Positions 1-8,468 of a stretch of DNA of 64,000 nt are shown piece by piece; positions within the stretch are counted from its first letter, which is position 1, and every line of letters begins with the position of its first letter. The stretch is from assembly GCF_000316515.1 (NCBI RefSeq), contig NC_019675.1:1885964-1949963 (forward strand), written 5' to 3'. Under the pieces are notes generated by a model. That model saw only the letters and a list, made by a program, of their open reading frames with translations, ran no database searches and was not told the origin of the DNA. Made by a program: the position numbers and the translations under genes. Source of the stretch: Cyanobium gracile PCC 6307. GTDB taxonomy: Bacteria; Cyanobacteriota; Cyanobacteriia; PCC-6307; Cyanobiaceae.

Positions 1-1080
1 GTAGAAGATGCCGGTGGGCAGGCGCAGCAGGGTGTGCACCTCACACTCCTTAAGCAAGTTGCGGCGCACGGTCTCGCCGACGCCCCCTTCGAACAGCACG
101 TTGTCGGGCAATACCACAGCGGCGCGGCCGTGGATCTTGAGCAGCGACTTGATGTGCTGCACGAAGTTGAGCTGCTTGTTGGAGGTGGTGGTCCAGAAGT
201 CGGGGCGGTTGTAGGTGAGCGCCTGGCGTTCGCTGTCGCCGTCGTCGTTGACGATCGTGATCGACGACTTCTTGCCGAAGGGCGGATTGGTGATCACCAC
301 ATCGACGCGGCTGCTCGGCTCATCGCGGAGGGCGTCATCGGTGCGGATCGGTACGGCGTGCTGGTGATCGCCGTCGGGGCCGATGCCGTGCAGGTAGAGA
401 TTCATGCCGCAGAGGCGGGCCACGTTGGGCACCAGCTCGGTGCCGCGCAGCGCCTCGAAGCGCAGGTGGCGCTTCTGGTCGCGGTCGAGCTGGTGGTTGT
501 GCTGCACGAACTCATAGGCGGAGAGCAGGAAGCCGCCAGTGCCGCAGGCGGGGTCGGCGATCACCTCGCCGGGCTGAGGCCTCACGCAGGCGACGATGCC
601 ATCGATCAGGGGCCGCGGGGTGAAGTACTGGCCGGCACCGCTCTTGGTGTCCTGGGCGTTGCGCTCCAGCAGGCCCTCGTAGGCGTCGCCCTTTACATCG
701 GCCGACATCGCCGACCAGTTCTCCTTGCCGATCAGCTCCACCACTAGCTGGCGCAGGCGGGCCGGGTCCTGGATCTTGTTCTGGGCCTTCTCGAAGATCA
801 GGCCGAGCATCCCGCCCTCCTTGCCCAGGGCGCTGAGGGTGCGGCGATAGAGCTGCTCCAGTTCCACGCCCTCCATCTGCGGCGCGGCCAGGTCGGCCCA
901 GCGGTGGCCTTCGGGGATCGGCTGCTCCTCGCCGGTGAGCTGGGCGCGCTCATCGGCCATCTTGAGGAACAGCAGGAAGGTGAGCTGCTCCAGGTAGTCC
1001 TGGTAGGAGAGGCCGTCGTCGCGGAGAACGTGGCAGTAGGACCAGAGTTTCTGGACGATGCGGTTGGCTGCTTCGCTCAT
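1..1080 (-). CDS. hsdM: Type I restriction-modification N6-adenine methyltransferase, HsdM (partial, C-terminus outside window)
   Basis: Modification subunit of a type I restriction system; with HsdS it methylates adenine in the target site and it also forms the core of the restriction complex. The reading frame opens at 1080 with MSEAANRIVQKLWSY and runs off the left edge, giving 360 codons. The N-terminal helical region of HsdM comes first. It is followed by SAM motif I (DPACGTGGF, near 535-560) and the catalytic NPPF motif (ITNPPFGKKSS, near 262-300), which identify an N6-adenine methylase. The start overlaps the hsdS stop by 4 bp (ATGA), so it is the last gene of the overlapping operon. 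The C-terminal part is not visible. Confidence 0.93.
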   Translation of the reverse strand, partial: MSEAANRIVQKLWSYCHVLRDDGLSYQDYLEQLTFLLFLKMADERAQLTGEEQPIPEGHRWADLAAPQMEGVELEQLYRRTLSALGKEGGMLGLIFEKAQNKIQDPARLRQLVVELIGKENWSAMSADVKGDAYEGLLERNAQDTKSGAGQYFTPRPLIDGIVACVRPQPGEVIADPACGTGGFLLSAYEFVQHNHQLDRDQKRHLRFEALRGTELVPNVARLCGMNLYLHGIGPDGDHQHAVPIRTDDALRDEPSSRVDVVITNPPFGKKSSITIVNDDGDSERQALTYNRPDFWTTTSNKQLNFVQHIKSLLKIHGRAAVVLPDNVLFEGGVGETVRRNLLKECEVHTLLRLPTGIFY

Positions 1081-2603
1081 GCGCTTGCGGACCTCGTGTT
1101 CACTCGGCGGGGGCGTGGTGGCTTCTTGCCACGGCTGGCAGCGCGTTCCTCTCGGATGCGCTCCAGCAGCACTTCGGCGGGCTCATCGCTGGGGTCTTGG
1201 TCGACGAGGCGCCCTTCAAAGGCCCACTTGAGGATGGATTGGCGCAGGCGAGTACACCGAAGCAGTTCAATGAAGATTGACCCTGAAACCTCTTCGGCAA
1301 CGGAAAGCTTCTGTTCAATGACTTCATGGATCCTGATCTGCTCACCAAGGGGTGGCAGTGGGATAACAGTCTCTCGCAAGTTGTCAAAGCTCAGATGGGG
1401 CCGCCCCTGCCCATACATGAAGTTGGCATACGCTGCCTGGCCTGCAGCAGAGTTGAGATAGAAATGAATATAATGACTCGAAGAAGGTTCAACCGGCCTC
1501 ATTAGGGCGACACTTTGGCATACATAGTGGCGAGACAGCTCGACTGGAACACGGCAGACATCTCCAGTGTTGGCTCCGACTATGGTCACCAAAAGATCGT
1601 TGGCTCTCACTTGGCTCCGCTCGCAACTCGTGTCCTCAAGCGGAGGATCAACGAATTGCTTGTGTGTCAAGTCCAGGAATCCAGGTCGGACATTCTGAGC
1701 CATCAGGAAGATCGAGTCTCCGCGATCGTAGTACTGCGTCCAATCTCTTGAGCCACTAGTAATACGAGCTGTAAGCTGATCCATCGAAGCCCAACACCAC
1801 CCCACTGGCAACTCCGGCAGTTCGCTCGCGTGCGGCCCGGTTGGCTCCACATACTTCGCTTTCCAGTTGTCGTTCTTCGGCACCTTTCCTTTGGCCTTCA
1901 TCTTCGCCAGCTCGCCCTCCTCCCAGCGGCGGCGGCGTTCGGCAAGGATGCGCTCCAGGAGCACCGAGGCGCGCTCGTACTGCCGGCCCTCCGCGCGGGC
2001 CAGTTCGGCATCGGTGGGCACCAGCCGGCCTTCGACAGCGGCCTTGAGCACCAAGGCGCGGTAACGCTTCAGGTTGCGTTGCACTCTCTCCAAGGTCGCC
2101 ATGGCGTCATCGAGCCGGGTGAGGTAGCTCTCAATAGCTTCGACGATGCGGTGTTGTTCAGAGGAAGGTGGAAGGCCAATAGAGAAGGCACCAATTTGAT
2201 TGTAATCAACCCGTGGCCGATCTCCTTCGTCAAGGTGGGAGGCATAGGCAACAAAATCAGCAGCGTTCAGACGGTATTGGACAAACCTGGGATCGATTCC
2301 TGTCGGCATTGTGAGTGGTATGAACTCGGCAGATGCCAGGCCTTCAAAGGCAGGGGAAATTACTTTATTTAGATATGGCCGAAGTCTTCCGTAAAGAACA
2401 TCTCCTGACTGGAAGTGTACCGAGGCACTCTTCATCTCCGAGGAGGCAGAAGAGCCCAGAAGGCGCATGGTATGTGCCTCAACATTATCCATGCCTATAA
2501 ATGGAAGCTCTGGATGCTCCTTAGGGGATACCTTCCCTCGCATGACTTGAGTAATCTCAGCAAGACATGAATGTGCCCAGCCTCTATTTGTTGTGTTAGT
2601 CAC
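1077..2603 (-). CDS. hsdS: Type I restriction-modification specificity subunit HsdS
   Basis: Target-recognition subunit (508 aa). The chain shows the two-fold HsdS layout: an N-terminal target-recognition domain, a central helical conserved region (near residues 150-240, with QHRIVEAIESYLTRLDDA), a second recognition domain (near 265-420) and a distal helical repeat (EQIRIHEVIEQKLSVAEE). Both halves end with similar KAAVEGRLV / KWAFEGRLV segments, typical of the internal repeat. It overlaps hsdR upstream and hsdM downstream by 4 bp each, implying translational coupling. Base composition is visibly lower in GC in the recognition-domain stretches (about 1250-1800 and 2150-2600) than in the flanks, as expected for domains that are swapped between systems. 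The recognised sequence cannot be predicted from this. Confidence 0.93.
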   Translation of the reverse strand: MTNTTNRGWAHSCLAEITQVMRGKVSPKEHPELPFIGMDNVEAHTMRLLGSSASSEMKSASVHFQSGDVLYGRLRPYLNKVISPAFEGLASAEFIPLTMPTGIDPRFVQYRLNAADFVAYASHLDEGDRPRVDYNQIGAFSIGLPPSSEQHRIVEAIESYLTRLDDAMATLERVQRNLKRYRALVLKAAVEGRLVPTDAELARAEGRQYERASVLLERILAERRRRWEEGELAKMKAKGKVPKNDNWKAKYVEPTGPHASELPELPVGWCWASMDQLTARITSGSRDWTQYYDRGDSIFLMAQNVRPGFLDLTHKQFVDPPLEDTSCERSQVRANDLLVTIVGANTGDVCRVPVELSRHYVCQSVALMRPVEPSSSHYIHFYLNSAAGQAAYANFMYGQGRPHLSFDNLRETVIPLPPLGEQIRIHEVIEQKLSVAEEVSGSIFIELLRCTRLRQSILKWAFEGRLVDQDPSDEPAEVLLERIREERAASRGKKPPRPRRVNTRSASA

Positions 2604-5473
2604 GCCGCCAACACCTCATTCAACTCCCCGATCACTTCACGCAGCCCGGATCCAAACACCTGCACTGCTTTGCCCAGGCCTCCAGCTTCGGCGAACGGCG
2701 CGTAGTCGAGGTCATCGAGCTGGATTTCCAGGCTGGTGGCGATATGGTCGCGCATCATCGCCAGCCAGCGGCGTTGCTCCTCGCTGAAGGGCCGCCCCTT
2801 GTTGCCCTGCTGCGCCAGCCAATTCTCGAAACGCTCGCGCACCTGCTCTCCATAGGGCACCAACTCCACATCCTTGTGCGTGGCGAAGCGGATCAGCGAC
2901 ACCATATCCGTGAGCAGCCGCTGGCCGGAAGCACCCCGCACCTTGTCGCGCTCCAGCAGCTCGTAGGCGCGCCAGAGCCGCTCGGGCGTCCAGGAGCGGG
3001 GCGGTGCCTTGATCGCCTCGGCCAGGGCCTTGATGTCGTTGAACGACAGGCGCTTGCCGTAGGGCTGGGCGTAGAAGAACTGCAGGGCATCGATCTCGTC
3101 TCGGTTGGCCGCGATGAACTGCTCGAAATCGGTCACGAGCGCACGGGCCTTCTCGCGTGCCTCCACGCTGGCGCCGGCCTCCAGCAGCTCATCCACCGAC
3201 ACCTCATCGATCACCTGCTCCAGCTCCCGTTTGAGCTCCACCAGCAGGGTGCGCAGCTCTGGCTTCGTGGCCAATGGCCTAACAGCCTCCTTCAACAAAG
3301 CCTCCGCAGCCTGCCCGACCTGCTGATCCGTGGGATCGGAGCCTTCGGGCACCTCGAACAACCGTCGGGCTTCGGCGATCTGGCGGTCGGCGTCGAGCCC
3401 GCCCACGATCGCCCCGCAGAGATCTGCCAGGGTGGGCCCGCCGGAGGCCTCCACCAACCTGGCCTGTTCTTCAGGTCCGCACTGGCGGTCGAGCCGGGCC
3501 AGGCGGCTGGCCAGGGAGGAGAGCACCGCCTCATCGGTGCCACCCATGGCCACGTGCTCCAGCAGCGCCTGGAGGCTCACCGTGCGCTTGCGCTCCAGCG
3601 GCTGACTGTCGGTCAGCGGTGTTTCTGTGATGCCCACGCAATCCACGATCACGAAGTGGGTCTTGGCGATGGCTTCTTCGCCGCTGACGGCGCGCAGGTC
3701 GTTGGGGTCGATGATGCGCACCCCACGGCCCTTCATCTGCTCGAACAGCAAACGGCTCTTCACCGCCCGCAGGAACATCACGATCTCGATTGGGCGGATG
3801 TCCGTGCCCGTGGCCACCATGTCCACCGTCACGGCGATGCGCGGCTCGTACTGGTTGCGGAAGGCCTGGATCAGATCCTCAGGCTTCGCGTCCGTCACCC
3901 GGTAGGTGATCTTCTGGCAGAAGGAATTTCCGCGGCCGAATTCGTCGCGGATGATCTCCACAATGTCTTCGGCGTGGCTGTCGTCCTTGGCGAAGATCAG
4001 GGTTTTCGGCACCTCCTTGCGGCCGGGGAAGATGTCCACCGGCAACCGGTCACGGAAGGTGCGGATGATCGTGCGGATCTGGTCCTTGGCGACCACGCGG
4101 CGGTCAAGCTCGCTGGGGTCGTAGGTAAGGTCGTCCTCGGCGGACTGCCAACGCAGGGCCCGTGTTCGGCGGTTGCGGAAGCCGAGCATGGTGTCGGGCC
4201 CGGCCTCCACTGTGGAGCCACCCTCGGTGATGCGGGTGCGGATCTTGTAGATCTCGAAGTCCACGTTCACGCCATCGGCCACGGCCCGCTCGTGGTCGTA
4301 CTCCATCACCAGGTTCTTGTTGAAGAAGCCGAAGGTCTGCTTTGAGGGGGTGGCGGTGAGGCCGATCAGGAAAGCGTCGAAGTACTCCACCACTTGCCGC
4401 CATAGGGTGTAAATGGAGCGATGCACCTCATCGATCACCACCACATCGAAGAACTCCAGCGGCAAGGCCGAGTTGTACACCACCGGCAGGGGCTCCAGGA
4501 TGGCGTCGGCGCCGCTCTCGAACTGGGAGCCTTCCTCCAGGGTGGGATCGAGCTCAGGTTCGCCCTTGAGCATCGAATACACCCGCTGGATCGTGGCGAT
4601 CACCACCTTGCTTGAGTCCATGATCGTGTTCGAGCTGAGGCGCTGCACGTTGTAGAGCTCAGTGAACTTGCGGTTCACCTCCGGCGCCCAGTACCCCTGG
4701 AACTCCTTCTCGGCCTGCTTGGCGAGGTTGCTGCGGTCCACCAGGAAGAGCACCCGTCGCGCGCCGCCGTACTTGATCAGGCGGTAGATGGCGGTGATGG
4801 CGGCGATCGTCTTGCCAGAGCCGGTGGCCATCTGGATCAGCGCCCGCGGACGGTTGCGCTTGAGCGAGTGCTCCAGGTTGGTGACGGCTTCGATCTGGTT
4901 GGCGTAGAGGGTGCCGGGCTCAACGGGCGGCATGGTGGTGATGCGCCCCCGCAGCGAAGACGGCTTCGTGTCCTCGGCGGCGGTGTACAGGCCGCTGCCT
5001 TCCGCATGCAGGCGCTTCACCCAGGCATCGAGCGTTTCCGCCCCGATCCATTCGGCGAGCGTTTCCGGCCGATGGATGTGCGGCAGGTTGGCGGAAATCG
5101 CGCGGGTCCTGGGGTCGGGGTCAAGGCCGTTGATGAAGCGGGTCTCCACGCCCGTGCTCATGTACACGAACGGCAGGGGTCTGACGGGGGGATTCAGCGC
5201 CGCCAGTAGGCCCGCGGCGTACTTGCCCGACTGGAGCTCCACGCCGCTGAGGGTGTGGCCTGCCGGCTTGGCTTCGATCGCCCCCACCGCCTTGCCGTTC
5301 ACGAACAGCAGGTAGTCCGCGAAGCCATGGCCACTGGCCATTTTGGCCTCGCGCACTGCCACACCAGGCCCGGCGGCAAGGTTGATGGCGTCGCGGTTCT
5401 GAAGGATCCAGCCCGCGGTCACCAGAGCCGCGTCGATGTCGACGCGGGCTTTCTGTTCGGGCGTCAGGTTCAT
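2600..5473 (-). CDS. hsdR: Type I restriction endonuclease subunit HsdR (EcoEI-type)
   Basis: ATP-dependent translocase and nuclease of the type I system (957 aa). The N-terminus carries a PD-(D/E)XK-like nuclease region (DYLLFVNGKAVGAIEAKP, near residues 50-67). The helicase motor follows with Walker A (QMATGSGKT), a DEVH-type Walker B (VVIDEVHRS) and motif III (GLTATPS). The C-terminal 200 residues (LSFNDIKALAEAI ... AGGLGKAVQVFG) look like the EcoEI_R_C domain, placing it with the type IB family. It starts inside the stop of the upstream AlbA-domain gene (ATGA overlap) and ends inside the hsdS start. No frameshift or missing motif is seen, so the system looks intact. Confidence 0.94.
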   Translation of the reverse strand: MNLTPEQKARVDIDAALVTAGWILQNRDAINLAAGPGVAVREAKMASGHGFADYLLFVNGKAVGAIEAKPAGHTLSGVELQSGKYAAGLLAALNPPVRPLPFVYMSTGVETRFINGLDPDPRTRAISANLPHIHRPETLAEWIGAETLDAWVKRLHAEGSGLYTAAEDTKPSSLRGRITTMPPVEPGTLYANQIEAVTNLEHSLKRNRPRALIQMATGSGKTIAAITAIYRLIKYGGARRVLFLVDRSNLAKQAEKEFQGYWAPEVNRKFTELYNVQRLSSNTIMDSSKVVIATIQRVYSMLKGEPELDPTLEEGSQFESGADAILEPLPVVYNSALPLEFFDVVVIDEVHRSIYTLWRQVVEYFDAFLIGLTATPSKQTFGFFNKNLVMEYDHERAVADGVNVDFEIYKIRTRITEGGSTVEAGPDTMLGFRNRRTRALRWQSAEDDLTYDPSELDRRVVAKDQIRTIIRTFRDRLPVDIFPGRKEVPKTLIFAKDDSHAEDIVEIIRDEFGRGNSFCQKITYRVTDAKPEDLIQAFRNQYEPRIAVTVDMVATGTDIRPIEIVMFLRAVKSRLLFEQMKGRGVRIIDPNDLRAVSGEEAIAKTHFVIVDCVGITETPLTDSQPLERKRTVSLQALLEHVAMGGTDEAVLSSLASRLARLDRQCGPEEQARLVEASGGPTLADLCGAIVGGLDADRQIAEARRLFEVPEGSDPTDQQVGQAAEALLKEAVRPLATKPELRTLLVELKRELEQVIDEVSVDELLEAGASVEAREKARALVTDFEQFIAANRDEIDALQFFYAQPYGKRLSFNDIKALAEAIKAPPRSWTPERLWRAYELLERDKVRGASGQRLLTDMVSLIRFATHKDVELVPYGEQVRERFENWLAQQGNKGRPFSEEQRRWLAMMRDHIATSLEIQLDDLDYAPFAEAGGLGKAVQVFGSGLREVIGELNEVLAA

Positions 5474-6834
5474 GGGCGGGCACCCTCGGCCAGGAAGTAT
5501 TTTCGCTGCGGATCCTGGGCGCTGGTGCCGATCTCGCGCACCAGTCCACGGTCGATCAGACGGCTCAGCCGCGTGCGCGTGGCCCTCGCCGACAGGCCGA
5601 TGATGGCCGCAATCTCACGGGTGGCCAACCCCTGGCCTCCCTTCAGGCTGGCAAGGATCGCCTGCTCCGTGGCGTCGACCACCGTTGGGCCCACGGGGAC
5701 CGTGGGAATGGTGACGCGAAAGCGGGTGGCGATCTCCTCGAAGATCGGTGGCGGCAGGCCCGCTTCTCGACAGACGGCCGTCATCCGCTGAATGCCGCTG
5801 CCCCATTGCTCGATCAGCCCCAGCGCCTGGAAGACGCGGCCGATCACGCGGTTGCGCAACTTGGACACCCCATGGGGCAAATCCTCCACAGTGAGGCCGA
5901 AGGGCAACATGCCGGGATTTTCGATCTCCAGCCGATCATCGAAGATCGACAGCCGGATCGGTGCGCCCCGCTGGGAGTAGTCGGTGTGGACCACCGCATT
6001 GATCAGGGCCTCGCGCACGGCCTCGGGCGGCAGGCTCCAGCGGTCGGTGCGGCGCACCGGACCGATGATGGCACCATGCCAGGAATGCTTCTGCACGAAG
6101 GCAATCGCTTCCTCCACGGCCTGCACAGGGAAGGAGTGGATCTCGATCCGATCCAGGATGCGACTCTTGTCGCTGCCAGCGAAGCGCCCGGCCTGGATCC
6201 AGGCGTCGGGAAAATGCCGCTCGCGGTCATGGCCGAAGAGGATCATGCCGCCCACGGTCGGCACCGTCTTCCCCTGGTGGTCGCCTACGAGCCGCAGGGT
6301 CTCCAGATCGCGGCGGTGGAGGTCGCGGAAAGGTGCGAACGACTCGGAAGCCGCTCGGAAGTCGATGGCTTCCGAGCCGAGCGCCGGCAAAGGCTGCTCG
6401 TCGAAGCCCTCGCCCCGGGAGAAACGGCTCAGCTCCTCTATCAGCTCGGCATCGGCGCGGCGGTTGGTGGAGCCCACCCGCACATACACGCCTGCGGCAG
6501 GCCCCTCGCGGATCAGGTGATGGGGGCGGCTCGGGCTGGGGTAGACCTGCAGGGCCAGCACCTGCGTCTGCCGCCAGGGCAGGATCTCGATCTCCGGCAC
6601 CAGCCGAGGGCTGATCCGGTCGCTGATGAGGTTGGCGAGTCGTTCCTCCTCATCTAACGGGACAGCCACGCCGCGCACGTTGCGGCTGCGATCCTCCACC
6701 CCGATCAGCAGGGTGCCGCCGGCCGTGTTGGCGAAGGCCACGATCGTTTTCAACGCCCCATCCGGCGAGGAAAGATCACGCTTGAACTCCAGCGTCTTCC
6801 CCTCAGGGCGCTTGAGCAGGTTGAGCAGGTCCAT
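5470..6834 (-). CDS. AlbA_2 (Schlafen-type) domain, ATPase-like and winged-helix putative transcriptional regulator
   Basis: First gene of the restriction operon (454 aa). Residues 1-130 form an AlbA_2/Schlafen-like DNA-binding domain (KTLEFKRDLSS, then AGGTLLIGVED). The middle contains a histidine-kinase-type ATPase fold segment (REALINAVVHTDYS, then DDRLEIENPG). The last 80 residues form a winged-helix module (ATREIAAIIGLSARATRTRL). Such proteins are usually annotated as ATP-binding transcriptional regulators. Placement directly in front of hsdR with a 4-bp overlap suggests it controls, or works with, the restriction genes; that role is inference. The promoter lies only about 11 bp upstream, leaving almost no leader, which supports this start. 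Confidence 0.85.
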   Translation of the reverse strand: MDLLNLLKRPEGKTLEFKRDLSSPDGALKTIVAFANTAGGTLLIGVEDRSRNVRGVAVPLDEEERLANLISDRISPRLVPEIEILPWRQTQVLALQVYPSPSRPHHLIREGPAAGVYVRVGSTNRRADAELIEELSRFSRGEGFDEQPLPALGSEAIDFRAASESFAPFRDLHRRDLETLRLVGDHQGKTVPTVGGMILFGHDRERHFPDAWIQAGRFAGSDKSRILDRIEIHSFPVQAVEEAIAFVQKHSWHGAIIGPVRRTDRWSLPPEAVREALINAVVHTDYSQRGAPIRLSIFDDRLEIENPGMLPFGLTVEDLPHGVSKLRNRVIGRVFQALGLIEQWGSGIQRMTAVCREAGLPPPIFEEIATRFRVTIPTVPVGPTVVDATEQAILASLKGGQGLATREIAAIIGLSARATRTRLSRLIDRGLVREIGTSAQDPQRKYFLAEGARP

Positions 6835-6838
6835 TCTG

Positions 6839-6874
6839 CTCGGAACTATACTCGGAAGTGGCCAGACTTGTCAT
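6839..6874 (-). promoter_or_regulatory. Promoter of the AlbA-hsdR-hsdS-hsdM operon with overlapping direct repeats
   Basis: On the minus strand, ATGACA (6869-6874) and TATAGT (6845-6850) are spaced by 18 bp, each one mismatch from the sigma-70 consensus. The -10 box is flanked by a direct repeat of TTCCGAG (6851-6857 and 6839-6845, period 12 bp), a possible operator. The start codon at 6834 is only about 10 bp from the -10 box, so the transcript would be leaderless or nearly so. Confidence 0.55.
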
Positions 6875-6939
6875 TCATCCGAGCTGCGCTCTGTCTGCGG
6901 GGCATGGGTGGCGCGCCAACACCAAAATCAGCGGCGAGT

Positions 6940-8214
6940 TTACGAGTCCGCTGATTTTTCTTGTTCAATGATGTTCATGCGATGGAACACTTCTGTCTCT
7001 AGCTCCAGAATTTTCATTTGCATATCTTGCTGCTTCCTTGAGGAAATATCCAAGCTATGCCTAACTTGTGCATACTCTTCAGAAAGTCCCACATATCGTT
7101 TCATCATGTGCTCATATTCTGGATTATCCATGTCTTCTCTTAAAAGATAATTCTTATGCTGTCGCATGTCATTCCGCGCTGATTCTAATTCATGCAGACG
7201 CTGCTGAAGCATATGACGCTCTTCTTCATATGTCATCATTACATGCTTGCTGCGATCCAATTCTTCAAATAGACGGCTCATTTCTATTTTTCGCCTTTTG
7301 AGGTATTCTATCTCCCTCATGCGTTTGTGAGCAAGCTTATCTCGTCGCTTTACTTCCCTTATTTCTTCAACCACTTCGTCACTGACTTGTTCGCCTAGAT
7401 TTTCTCTCGCCAGCTCTAGAAAACGGTCAGCTTGATACATATGGAACGTGTTGTTAGCTCTATCCTTAAATTCCTTAACTAGCTCAGGGCGTGGGCCTAC
7501 AGTTTTACCCTTGAACACCTCCCACCAATCTTCTTTTTTATCATCAGTGACCAGTACTACGCCCTTTCCTGATTCAATTGCCTTGTCAATTACCTGGGAC
7601 CAAACGATTAGGTCGCCGTACTTCCTGCATTTCTCAATAAAAACCTCACTGTCACCAGATTTTGAGCCGTCTTTGAACCCTGGAGGAATTTTTTGTTTAT
7701 ATCTCTCTTCACCGTCTAAAATAAGTTCTTCAAGTTTCTCTTTTTCGAAAGGAGAGCCAACCCTGTTTTCAAAAACAGAAGCAAGAGCATCCTTTATCTC
7801 ATCGTTCGATATTCGTGCAGTATGAACAGATTTATTATGGTTTAATTCCTCACAAAGCTCTTCAAATACACGATTAACTTTACCCATTGTCTCCGAGCTA
7901 ACAAATGGGTGCTGACGAGCATTCTCCAGATCACTTCTCAATGAATTAATCGATTTCGTAGTGTCTTCATATGACCTTTCTTGTTGGTCGATAACAGACA
8001 AACGGTTGTTAAAATATTCTTCTGCTGCCCTATACGGGAGCCAGGCTCTGTATTTTATCTTCTCTAAAATGCGAAGGAATTCACTTCTTGTCGTATCTGA
8101 GTATCGGTACAAGTTTAGTAAAATATTGGCATCAAATACGAACAGCGACGTATCCCATACTTCTCTAAGATGCCTCTCACTTTCTTTAAAGTGGCCGGGG
8201 AACAGATCCTTCAT
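6940..8214 (-). CDS. PIN-like domain (PIN_8/DUF4935-type) protein with long C-terminal coiled coil
   Basis: Putative RNase-type protein of 424 aa. The N-terminal half looks like a PIN_8 domain: a first acidic residue in LFVFDANILLNLYRYS (near residue 28), an AEEYFNNR segment, and a late VLVTDDKKEDWWE that supplies further acidic residues. From about residue 290 to the end it is a charged, heptad-rich coiled coil. The start at 8214 is preceded by GGAG at good spacing. The gene is clearly AT-richer than its neighbours and uses many A/T-ending codons, which suggests recent acquisition. It lies next to the restriction operon on the same strand but is separated by about 100 bp. A role in defence is inferred from the family and context only; substrate and partner are unknown. 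Confidence 0.7.
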   Translation of the reverse strand: MKDLFPGHFKESERHLREVWDTSLFVFDANILLNLYRYSDTTRSEFLRILEKIKYRAWLPYRAAEEYFNNRLSVIDQQERSYEDTTKSINSLRSDLENARQHPFVSSETMGKVNRVFEELCEELNHNKSVHTARISNDEIKDALASVFENRVGSPFEKEKLEELILDGEERYKQKIPPGFKDGSKSGDSEVFIEKCRKYGDLIVWSQVIDKAIESGKGVVLVTDDKKEDWWEVFKGKTVGPRPELVKEFKDRANNTFHMYQADRFLELARENLGEQVSDEVVEEIREVKRRDKLAHKRMREIEYLKRRKIEMSRLFEELDRSKHVMMTYEEERHMLQQRLHELESARNDMRQHKNYLLREDMDNPEYEHMMKRYVGLSEEYAQVRHSLDISSRKQQDMQMKILELETEVFHRMNIIEQEKSADS

Positions 8215-8245
8215 GTGATCTCCTTCATTGCACTCTTTATTGGGA

Positions 8246-8382
8246 GGATCCGTGAACCACTCCCCCTTTGTGCTCCCTTTCCGTGAACCACCCGAAGTGT
8301 GGCAGGTGAAGTTGCCTGAAACCCTGATGCTGCACAAGCTTGCGAGCTCAACTTGTATTTTCTAGCAGTGGTTCATGGATCC
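8246..8382. repeat. Inverted and direct repeats resembling IS21-type element ends
   Basis: GGATCCGTGAACCACT (8246-8261) and AGTGGTTCATGGATCC (8367-8382) are inverted copies matching at 15 of 16 positions. TCCGTGAACCAC occurs again in direct orientation at 8280-8291, 31 bp after its first copy at 8249-8260. Several short repeats at one end plus an inverted copy at the other is the pattern of IS21-family termini. No transposase remains between them (about 105 bp), so this would be a remnant or a small non-autonomous element. The family assignment is tentative. The rest of 8215-8468 shows nothing recognisable. Confidence 0.4.
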
Positions 8383-8468
8383 GATACCCACCTGTATCCA
8401 GCGATACGCAAGTCTTACCAACCTGCCCACCTTGAGCAGTACAAGTCCCGCAACGAGATCCAGCCCGC

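Noticed and set aside
2744-4345. Long plus-strand open frame of 533 codons
   Set aside because: It is antisense to hsdR, rich in H, L, Q and G with no domain, the usual mirror of a high-GC gene. hsdR on the other strand has all helicase motifs.
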